From contig DIZZ01000054.1 in assembly GCA_002428045.1 (NCBI GenBank), positions 26,374 through 45,589 of the forward strand: 19,216 nucleotides of DNA. Direction: 5' to 3'. Of the stretch, positions 1-6,353 are shown piece by piece (the stretch's first letter is position 1; each line of letters begins with the position of its first letter). The notes under the pieces were generated by a model. It was not told the origin of the DNA. It saw only the letters and a program-made list of their open reading frames with translations, and did not search any database. The stretch comes from Verrucomicrobia bacterium UBA6015 (lineage in GTDB: Bacteria > Verrucomicrobiota > Kiritimatiellia > UBA8416). Both the position numbers and the translations under genes were made by a program.

Positions 1-1178
1 ACCGCCACGATCCGTCGCAATTCATCATACTTGGTAAAGATACGCAGGACCTCCTGCGACAGGTCGAAATGACGTTGCCCCACGACGCCCGAATCGAGAT
101 TCGAGCAGGATGACGCCAACGGATCAATCCCGGGATACAGGCCAAGCTGGGTGCGTTCACGTGAAAGCACCATCACCGCATCGAGATAACTGAAGATGGC
201 CACCACGGCGGGGTCGGTCAGGTCATCCGCCGGAACATAAACCGCCTCGAAGGCCGAGATCGAGCCTTTGATCCGTTCGTGTACATCACCGACCTCGGAG
301 CCGAGTGTCGGCTGGTATCCGGTTTCCGACGGCGTCCGCCCCAGCAAGGTTGAAATTTCGGCCCCGGCCTGGACAAACCGGAACACATTATCCATGAAAA
401 GCAGCACTTCACGCCCGGAATTCTGGAGATATTCCGCCAGGGTAATTCCGGTCTGCACCACATTGAACCGGGCACCGGGGGGTTCGTCCATCTGGCCGAA
501 CGCCATCATCACCTTATCCAGGATACCCGCTTCACGAAACTCATGATACAGCTCGTTACCCTCGCGAATACGCTCCCCGATACCGCAGAACACACAGGCC
601 CCGTCGTGCTCCTCCACGATATTGTGGATCAGCTCCGAGATGAGCACGGTCTTGCCGCAACCTGCGCCCCCGATGACCCCGGTCTTGCTGCCGCGCACAA
701 CCGGGAACAGCAAGTCAACCACCTTGATGCCGGTCTCAACGATTTCCGGACGCCCACCAGCGAGCTTGGATACATTCATCTCCACCTTGGAAAGGTCGCG
801 GTGAATCGCCGCGGTTTTCTCGGTCCGGATGGGCCCCTTGCCATCGAGCGGCTGCCCCATCACATTGATAATGCGACCGAACAGCTCATCGCCAACAGGA
901 ATCCGCAGTGACTGGCCAGTCGCCGTCGCCGTGGCATTGCGCTGCAGGTTCAAGGTTGCCGAGAGCGCCACGCACCGTGCCAGGTTGCCCTCGAGATGCT
1001 CGGCCACAAGCAACGTCAGCTCCCGTCCGTCGAAGGTCCGGGTCATGACCATATCGTGCATGTCAGGCATGTCCTCAATGGCATTGAACTTGACATCCAC
1101 GACCGGCCCCTGTACCGCCACAACCCTGCCGATCGTCTGCTTTGACTGCCCCTCCGGTCCTGTTTCGCCTTGACTCAT
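1..1178 (-). CDS. atpD: F-type ATP synthase beta subunit (partial, 3' end off the left edge)
   Basis: Catalytic beta subunit of the F1 head, which makes or hydrolyses ATP at the alpha/beta interfaces. I translated it from the ATG at 1178 (protein start MSQGETGPEG); 392 codons are present, so about 80 to 100 C-terminal residues are missing. The N-terminal beta-barrel is at about 15-85. The P-loop GGAGCGKT (170-177) has Cys where most beta subunits have Val. The catalytic-glutamate motif GERIR has E202 (usual form GERTR). The Walker B segment VLLFMDN has D263, and YVPADDLTDP is at 314-323. After HERI the usual TTTK-type insertion before KGSI is missing, making that loop a few residues short. 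The active-site residues seen are intact, so it should be catalytic. It starts 20 nt after gamma, with an AGGGGGA ribosome site. It is last of the ATPase genes visible; the operon may continue off the window. Confidence 0.95.
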   Translation of the reverse strand, partial: MSQGETGPEGQSKQTIGRVVAVQGPVVDVKFNAIEDMPDMHDMVMTRTFDGRELTLLVAEHLEGNLARCVALSATLNLQRNATATATGQSLRIPVGDELFGRIINVMGQPLDGKGPIRTEKTAAIHRDLSKVEMNVSKLAGGRPEIVETGIKVVDLLFPVVRGSKTGVIGGAGCGKTVLISELIHNIVEEHDGACVFCGIGERIREGNELYHEFREAGILDKVMMAFGQMDEPPGARFNVVQTGITLAEYLQNSGREVLLFMDNVFRFVQAGAEISTLLGRTPSETGYQPTLGSEVGDVHERIKGSISAFEAVYVPADDLTDPAVVAIFSYLDAVMVLSRERTQLGLYPGIDPLASSCSNLDSGVVGQRHFDLSQEVLRIFTKYDELRRIVA

Positions 1179-1198
1179 GTATTCCCCCTTGCCCTGAT

Positions 1199-2128
1199 TT
1201 ACGCAGACGCTTCCGCCGCCACTTGAGCCTTCTTATCACGCCGCCGCTTGGTACTCTTGGCCGCAAACGACTCTCGCATCCCCTTATCCACCAACTCGTG
1301 CGTGGCCTTAATGCACTTCTGGCGGGTCTTGGCATACTCCTTCTGCACCTTCTGCAAGCTACCCTCAAGATGCATCGCCCTGGCTCCGAACTCCGCCAGT
1401 TTACCATCCTCGAAGATCTCGAACAATTTAGACGTCACCCATACCCCCGCCAGATACCGTACCATATCATCAAACGACGATTCAACAATCACCTCGCGCG
1501 CCTCGGCCAGGAAACGCCGGGCACCGGACAAGGCGGGCAACGGCGGGGCCACCTCTCCACGATCAAACAAGGTGCCGCAAGGCAGCAGCGGGGTCACCTC
1601 GATCGTCTGCGAACTGAACGAGAGCGACTTTGGCGCGGCAACCTTGATACTGCCAATCCGCCCCTCGCCAACCTCCTGCATGATCCAATCCTTGATCACC
1701 ACGGACTGCTCGTAGATAGTATCCTGATTGATCCCCTCAAAATACTTAAATGGCAGTTTCTGATCCGACAGTGCCCCCGCCCCTTTTTCGCCAATCACCA
1801 CATACGCGACATTCTGCAACGGGAGCCCGGCAACCGCTTCCTGCCCGGCACGCAGCACCCCGGCATTGAGTCCGCCCATGAACCCCGAGTCCGAGGTCAC
1901 CACAATCAGCCCGGTCACATCCGAAACCGGCCGCACGAATGGATTAACCACATCCACCAGGTCAACCACCCGGAAGAATCCGGCAAAGGCATCCATGAAC
2001 GCCGCAAAGCGTTCCTTCTTCTTTTCCAGCAGATGGAACTGCGAGCCCGCCACATTCTTCAGCGTCTCGACCAAACTCAGCAGCTCGCGGTTAAACCGCA
2101 GCTCCTTGCGTAGTTCATTCAACTGCAT
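1199..2128 (-). CDS. atpG: F-type ATP synthase gamma subunit (divergent, with basic C-terminal tail)
   Basis: Central rotor shaft joining the c-ring to the alpha/beta head; 309 residues. The N-terminal helix has the gamma-like stretch ETLKNVAGS (21-29, compare KAMKMVAAS). The Rossmann-like core carries LIVVTSDSGFMGGLN (74-88, compare LVVSSDRGLCGGLN). The C-terminal helix carries EFGARAMHLEGSLQK (246-260, compare ASRMAAMDNAT) and runs through YAKTRQ. Similarity elsewhere is low, so this is a remote gamma. It extends about 25 residues past the usual C-terminal end, with a KSTKRRRDKK cluster (291-300) and an Ala-rich end. In the standard structure this helix end lies in the bore of the hexamer, so the tail would have to fill or leave the top of it (inference). 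The ATG is 3 nt after the b-delta stop, implying translational coupling. Confidence 0.9.
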   Translation of the reverse strand: MQLNELRKELRFNRELLSLVETLKNVAGSQFHLLEKKKERFAAFMDAFAGFFRVVDLVDVVNPFVRPVSDVTGLIVVTSDSGFMGGLNAGVLRAGQEAVAGLPLQNVAYVVIGEKGAGALSDQKLPFKYFEGINQDTIYEQSVVIKDWIMQEVGEGRIGSIKVAAPKSLSFSSQTIEVTPLLPCGTLFDRGEVAPPLPALSGARRFLAEAREVIVESSFDDMVRYLAGVWVTSKLFEIFEDGKLAEFGARAMHLEGSLQKVQKEYAKTRQKCIKATHELVDKGMRESFAAKSTKRRRDKKAQVAAEASA

Positions 2129-2131
2129 AAA

Positions 2132-2887
2132 TTACACCATCTCGTGGTGTGCCTGCTTCTTTACTTCCTGCATAGCCTCCTGATAGCGGTTGCGCAGGCT
2201 GCCGTCGATCTCCAGGCTGCCCATCTTCAGGATCAGGCCGGCCAGCAGGGTCTCATCCACAATCTCCTTGATCTCGGCCTTCTTATGGAACTTGGCCCGC
2301 AGGATCGTTTCCAGGCGCTTGCGCTGTACATCCGGCATGATGTGGCTAACCGTCACACTCGCCTCTTTGGAATCCACCGTGATCGATCCTTCCTCGATCT
2401 CGTTAAGGGCATCAACCAATTCATCGGTAAAGCGTTCGTTCAGCGCCCCGGTGAGCAGGTCACTGAAGACCAGCTTGAAGATTCGTCCCCCATGTTCAAC
2501 CGCCTTCTCCTCCATCTGCCGGGCAATCTGCTCTCGTATCTTCTGCTCATTCTTGTGCGCCTGCTCAAGGATCTTCTGACTTTCCTTCTTTGCCTCCGCG
2601 ACGGCCTTCTCCTTCAAATGCGCAGCTTCGCGCCGGGCCTCGTCGCGATGCGCCTGCAACTGACGCTCGGACTCAGCCTTCTTCTCGGCATAATCCCGCT
2701 CGTGCTCATCGATCTCACGCCGGATATCCTCTTCCCGCTTGCGGACTTCCTCCTCCACCTGGCGCACCCGGCTGATCGCCTGCTTCGCCGTGCCGCCCAG
2801 CACCATCCGGATTCCCACCACAAGGACAACCAGGATCACCGCATGCGCCACGATGATCGGAACCGCCACTCCCAGTAATTCCTGCAT
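2132..2887 (-). CDS. atpF: ATP synthase b-delta fusion (peripheral stalk)
   Basis: Stator protein that would link the membrane sector to the F1 head; 251 residues. One N-terminal membrane segment (about 8-29, AVPIIVAHAVILVVLVVGI) is followed by a long charged heptad-like coiled coil (about 33-132, rich in E, K, R and Q). Residues 176-245 match the delta C-terminal domain: VTVSHIMPD, then DETLLAGLILKMGSLEIDGS, which corresponds to the delta pattern of a Leu-Gly-Gly turn, a beta strand and DGSVR. Only about 45 residues separate coiled coil and delta part, so the six-helix delta N-terminal domain is missing. No separate delta gene lies among the ATPase genes here. Alternate (N-type) F-ATPases are also known for b subunits of about this length with no separate delta gene. 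It lies 23 nt after the c gene with an AAGGGGAAGG ribosome site. Confidence 0.9.
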   Translation of the reverse strand: MQELLGVAVPIIVAHAVILVVLVVGIRMVLGGTAKQAISRVRQVEEEVRKREEDIRREIDEHERDYAEKKAESERQLQAHRDEARREAAHLKEKAVAEAKKESQKILEQAHKNEQKIREQIARQMEEKAVEHGGRIFKLVFSDLLTGALNERFTDELVDALNEIEEGSITVDSKEASVTVSHIMPDVQRKRLETILRAKFHKKAEIKEIVDETLLAGLILKMGSLEIDGSLRNRYQEAMQEVKKQAHHEMV

Positions 2888-2910
2888 ATCGCCTTCCCCT
2901 TAAATATAAA

Positions 2911-3126
2911 CTATCCTCGTCCGAAAATCTGAAATAGAACCAGCAGCGCAATCACGGCAATCGCCTCCGAGAAAACCAGGGCAAGGATCATCGCCTGCAG
3001 AATCTTCGGTGCTGCCGACGGATTACGCCCCAACGCCCGTATGCTGGCATACCCGATGGCCGCGATCACCGCCGCCGGGCCGATGATCGCGACTAAAAGT
3101 ATCATGACTACGCCAAAACTTTCCAT
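2911..3126 (-). CDS. atpE: F-type ATP synthase c subunit (rotor ring proteolipid)
   Basis: Membrane ring subunit that carries the coupling ion; 71 residues, forming a two-helix hairpin (helices about 5-28 and 43-67) around the polar loop RNP (34-36). The ion-binding carboxylate is E54 in LVFSEAIAV, matching the LAFMEAL position of chloroplast c. The Ser/Thr next to the Glu and the helix-1 Gln typical of sodium-binding c rings are not seen (Ala and Ile there), so proton coupling is the better guess. The first-helix glycine motif (GxGxGxG) reads G-P-A-A-V-I-A-A, which could alter helix packing and ring size. A longer reading frame starts at 3207, but the first 27 residues are not proteolipid-like and overlap epsilon; the ATG at 3126 has a purine-rich GGGAGAGCAGGGGG leader. 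Confidence 0.93.
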   Translation of the reverse strand: MESFGVVMILLVAIIGPAAVIAAIGYASIRALGRNPSAAPKILQAMILALVFSEAIAVIALLVLFQIFGRG

Positions 3127-3146
3127 ATCCCCCTGCTCTCCCGCCC

Positions 3147-3410
3147 CTAACGCCCAGCCTTGACCCGCCGCATTGCCGACGAGACCTCTTCGACAAGGAT
3201 GGTACACTCATTCCGGTCAAACCGCAGCATCCCCCTCTGGATCGGGATCTTGTGCGTCCCATCCACCTCCACATTGCCGGTACGAAGTAAACTAACAATA
3301 GGGGCATGATAGTCCAGAATTTCAAACTCTGCAAGATCGCCCGCCAGTTTAACTGACGTTGCCTCCCCTTCGAAAATCACCTGCTTCGGACTCAGAATTT
3401 TTAGCTGCAT
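3147..3410 (-). CDS. atpC: F-type ATP synthase epsilon subunit, N-terminal domain only
   Basis: Rotor subunit at the foot of gamma; 87 residues. The whole protein matches the N-terminal beta-sandwich: MQLKILSPKQVIFEGEA at the start, then FEILDYHAPIVSLLRTG (29-45, compare FGVLPGHAPLLTALKPG), and a final strand region ending in SSAMRRVKAGR. The C-terminal two-helix domain of the usual protein of about 130 residues is absent; the stop codon comes straight after the sandwich. That domain is the part which can extend into the head and inhibit ATP hydrolysis, so that brake is missing here, as in some other bacteria with short epsilons. The gene starts 9 nt after alpha-2, with AGGGAA as ribosome site, and ends 20 nt before c. 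Confidence 0.9.
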   Translation of the reverse strand: MQLKILSPKQVIFEGEATSVKLAGDLAEFEILDYHAPIVSLLRTGNVEVDGTHKIPIQRGMLRFDRNECTILVEEVSSAMRRVKAGR

Positions 3411-3419
3411 ACGTTCCCT

Positions 3420-4913
3420 TTACGCGAGTGCGGCGGCATCGTGTTTTTCCTGGGCGAAATAATCCTTGATAATCAGCGCCAGGCCATCCTCGATCTCGGG
3501 CGTCAACTCCGCCTGTGTTTCTAGGCGCCGCAAGAAGCTGGCGTGACCCGAGGCGGCGAAATCGCCAATCCCGTCACAGAATGCCTGGCGGGATTCGGCA
3601 GGAAGGTTGTCGAGCAGCCCCCGTTTGAGAGCAAACAGGAGCAGCGCCGCCTCGGCGAGCCCGCAGCGATGGTGATGCCCCTGGCGAATGACGTCACGAA
3701 TGGCCTCACCGTGTTTCAAGGTCTTCGACGCGGCGTCGGACAAGGAGGAGAGCCGACTCAACTGACTCACCTCAAAAAACGTGGCATAGTCGGCACGCAT
3801 CGTGCCGATCAATGCCTTCAACAAGGGAGGCTGCGTTCGTCCCCCGACAATCGAGAGGGAAAGCTGGAGATCGACCGCCGGGCGGATCCCTTCGGCATAG
3901 ATCGCACTGCTGAACACCACCTGGCCATCACACATCGATACCAGATTGGACGGGATATACCCGGTCAAATCGCCCTGCTGTGTCTCGGCCAGAGCCAGGA
4001 AGGTCATCGTACCGCCCCCGTAGCTCTCGGCAAAACAGCCTGCTTGCTCCATCAACTGGGTATGCAGATAAAAGATATCGCCGGGATACGCTTCCCGGCC
4101 GGGGGGACGATCAAGCAGCAGGGAAACCTGGCGGTAGGCCCAGGCATGGCGCGTTAAATCATCGAACACGACCAGCACATCGCGCCCCCGGCGGGCAAAG
4201 TAATCCCCGATGGCGGAGGCGGTAAACGGCACAATATACTGCTCAGCCACGGGCGCATTGTCCGGCGCGGCGACCACAACGGTATAGTCAAGCGCATGAG
4301 ACTCCACGAGCAGGCTCATGGTTTTTTCGAGACCAGAGACCGACTTCCCAACACAGCAATAAACGCAGACCACATCGCGGTCGGCCTGGTGCAGGATCGC
4401 GTCCAGCGCCACCGAGGTCTTTCCTGTCATCCGGTCGCCCAGCAGCAATTGGCGCTGCCCGCAGCCCAGCGGCATGAGCATATCCACCAGTTTCGTGCCG
4501 GTCGGCAGGAAGGTGTCAATCGGACGCCGATCGGTCAGGGGAGGCGACATGCGAAAGACCGGCACGTGATCCGAGAACTCCAGATCGCCCCGCTCATCAC
4601 AGGGTTTCCCCAAGGCATTAAGCATCCGCCCGATGCACGCATCGCCCACCCCGATCGTGAAGGGCACATTCAAGGCGCGCACGGACTTCCCCATGCGCAG
4701 GGAGGACACCGCGCCCAGCACCAAGGCGCGCACCGCCTCCTCATCAAACTCCATGACCAACCCGTTGACGCCGTCGCCCAAATCGACGATCTCGCCATTC
4801 AGGCAATGCGGCAGACCGCTGATCCGAACAACGAAATCCTTGATGTCCTGGATCACGCCCTTCTCTTCAACGGTCAGCTTAAAGAGTGGTATTTTTGAAT
4901 GCATGGAGTTCAT
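3420..4913 (-). CDS. Second F-type ATP synthase alpha-like subunit, arginine finger lost
   Basis: Alpha-family protein of 497 residues, clearly related to but distinct from the neighbouring alpha-1. It has the short N-terminal barrel (from about 20), P-loop GDRMTGKT (159-166), Walker B VLVVFDDLTRHAWAYRQ (246-262), PPGREAYPGDIFYLH (270-284) and ETQQGDLTGYIPSN (310-323). In the stretch where alpha normally reads ISVSRVG, this protein reads LSLSIVG, so residue 355 is Ile (codon ATT) in place of the arginine finger that completes the neighbouring beta active site. Nucleotide binding looks possible, but support of catalysis at its own interface should be impaired. I chose the ATG at 4913, with AGGGA seven nt upstream; a TTG sits directly before it. 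It overlaps the end of alpha-1 by 35 nt, so translation is probably coupled. It may be a partner of alpha-1 in a mixed head, or a non-catalytic regulator. Confidence 0.9.
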   Translation of the reverse strand: MNSMHSKIPLFKLTVEEKGVIQDIKDFVVRISGLPHCLNGEIVDLGDGVNGLVMEFDEEAVRALVLGAVSSLRMGKSVRALNVPFTIGVGDACIGRMLNALGKPCDERGDLEFSDHVPVFRMSPPLTDRRPIDTFLPTGTKLVDMLMPLGCGQRQLLLGDRMTGKTSVALDAILHQADRDVVCVYCCVGKSVSGLEKTMSLLVESHALDYTVVVAAPDNAPVAEQYIVPFTASAIGDYFARRGRDVLVVFDDLTRHAWAYRQVSLLLDRPPGREAYPGDIFYLHTQLMEQAGCFAESYGGGTMTFLALAETQQGDLTGYIPSNLVSMCDGQVVFSSAIYAEGIRPAVDLQLSLSIVGGRTQPPLLKALIGTMRADYATFFEVSQLSRLSSLSDAASKTLKHGEAIRDVIRQGHHHRCGLAEAALLLFALKRGLLDNLPAESRQAFCDGIGDFAASGHASFLRRLETQAELTPEIEDGLALIIKDYFAQEKHDAAALA

Positions 4914-6342
4914 CAAGCAGTCCCTTCGACAGCTCGTCGGTCATCTTCTTATCCTTCACCAGCGTCGCCACCAGATCCGGACGGCGAATCCTGACATGCT
5001 CGATAAACCGGGCATTGCGCGGCTGCACTTCGCGCGGACTGATGCCTTCGAACAGGCCATTGTGCAGGGCGAAGAGCAGCAGGACCTGCTCCTCCATCGG
5101 GATCGGCGCATTCTGGTCCTGCTTGAGCACCTCTTCAAGCACCTTACCCTTGGCCAGGCGCGCGTCCAGGTCTGACGAGCTCCCCGCCTTGATCCGGGTC
5201 AGTTTTTCGAGTTCACGGAAGCGTACATAATCGATCTTGAGCATGCTGGTCGGCTTCTTCATCGCCGGCCACTGCACCTTGTTGCCGATACGGGAAACCG
5301 AGAGCCCCATGTCCACGGCCGGCTTGAACCCCTCGCCGAAGAGGGTGGCGTTCAGGAATATCTGGCCATCGGTCATGGAAATGATATTCGAGGGGATGTA
5401 CCCGGCAAAGTCGCCCTGCTGCGTTTCAACGATCGGCAGATGGGTCATGGTCCCCCCCCCCAGCTCAGGCTTCATCTTGCCCGCCCGCTCCACAAGCTGC
5501 GAATGGATATAGAAAATATCACCGGGATAGGCATCGCGCCCCGGTGCCCGTTCCAGCAGGAGCGAGATCTGGCGATAGGCCCAGGCGTGCTTGGTGAAAT
5601 CGTCAAAGACAATCAGCACGTCCATGCCCTTGGCATACATGAAATACTCACCGATGCTGGTGGCCACATAGGGCACGAGATACTGCTGGCCCATCGAATC
5701 GGAGGCACCTGCCGTCACCATGATCCCGTAGTCCCACACATCCTCGACCCCGAACACATCGGCAACGCGACTGAGCGCCGCCTCCGCCTTGCCGATGCCG
5801 CAGTAGATGCAGATCACATTCTTGCCGCGTTGGTTGACGATCGCATCCACGCCGACCGTGGTCTTGCCGGTCATGCGGTCGCCGAGAATCAGCATACGCT
5901 GCCCCTTGCCAATCGGCAGGGTCATATCGATCGATTTGGTACCGGTCTGCAACACCTCGTTCAGGGGTTCACGCTGCAGCACCGTCGGTGCAGTATTGAA
6001 GATGGGATAGGCATCGTCCTCCTTGATATAGCCCTGGCCATCGAGCGGTTCCCCTAGCGCATTGACACGCCGCCCGATAAAACTCATGCCCACCGGCACC
6101 TTGAAGGCATCAAGCGTCGTGGTTACCTTGTCTCCCGGCTTGACCTTGCCCTGGGCCTTGACGATCAGTACCAGCACGTAATCCGGATCGAAACCGACAA
6201 TAACCCCCTTGGCCTTGTCCTCGATCAGGACCAGTTGCCCGTTCATGCAGTTTGCAAGACCGCTGACGCTGACAACATCCTGACGGATTTCAGCAACGGT
6301 TCCGAACTCCTTGAGCTTGAGTAAATTAAGATTAAACGCCAT
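4879..6342 (-). CDS. atpA: F-type ATP synthase alpha subunit (alpha-1, arginine finger present)
   Basis: Regulatory nucleotide-binding subunit of the F1 head; 487 residues. It begins almost at the barrel (GTVAEIRQDVVSVSGL from residue 14), so the N-terminal helix of about 25 residues that docks on delta in E. coli is short or missing. Motifs: P-loop GDRMTGKT (154-161; Met where most alphas have Gln), Walker B VLIVFDDFTKHAWAYRQ (242-258), APGRDAYPGDIFYIH (266-280), ETQQGDFAGYIPSN (306-319). LSVSRIG (347-353) keeps the arginine finger R351. The C-terminal helical bundle contains MEEQVLLLFALHNGLFEG. It starts 11 nt after the stop of the upstream membrane-anchored protein, with a GGGGG-type ribosome site, and is the first recognisable ATPase gene of the operon. 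No other alpha of the normal type is in the window. Confidence 0.94.
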   Translation of the reverse strand: MAFNLNLLKLKEFGTVAEIRQDVVSVSGLANCMNGQLVLIEDKAKGVIVGFDPDYVLVLIVKAQGKVKPGDKVTTTLDAFKVPVGMSFIGRRVNALGEPLDGQGYIKEDDAYPIFNTAPTVLQREPLNEVLQTGTKSIDMTLPIGKGQRMLILGDRMTGKTTVGVDAIVNQRGKNVICIYCGIGKAEAALSRVADVFGVEDVWDYGIMVTAGASDSMGQQYLVPYVATSIGEYFMYAKGMDVLIVFDDFTKHAWAYRQISLLLERAPGRDAYPGDIFYIHSQLVERAGKMKPELGGGTMTHLPIVETQQGDFAGYIPSNIISMTDGQIFLNATLFGEGFKPAVDMGLSVSRIGNKVQWPAMKKPTSMLKIDYVRFRELEKLTRIKAGSSSDLDARLAKGKVLEEVLKQDQNAPIPMEEQVLLLFALHNGLFEGISPREVQPRNARFIEHVRIRRPDLVATLVKDKKMTDELSKGLLDELHAFKNTTL

Positions 6343-6353
6343 GCCACGCCCCC

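Noticed and set aside
1142..2878. Long open plus-strand frames of 323 and 244 codons opposite gamma and b-delta
   Set aside because: They lie antisense to clear ATPase genes, have no recognisable domains, and reflect GC-rich codon bias on the other strand.
2911..3126. Sodium-dependent c ring, as in N-ATPases
   Set aside because: The residue after E54 is Ala and the helix-1 Gln position is Ile; the sodium ligand pattern is not seen.
3543..6057. Plus-strand open frames of about 200 codons opposite the two alpha genes
   Set aside because: They are shadows of conserved alpha coding sequence, with His/Gln/Arg-rich composition and no motifs.
1..6342. Claim that the complex truly lacks subunit a
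   Set aside because: The operon is cut at the left edge within beta, so subunit a may follow it.
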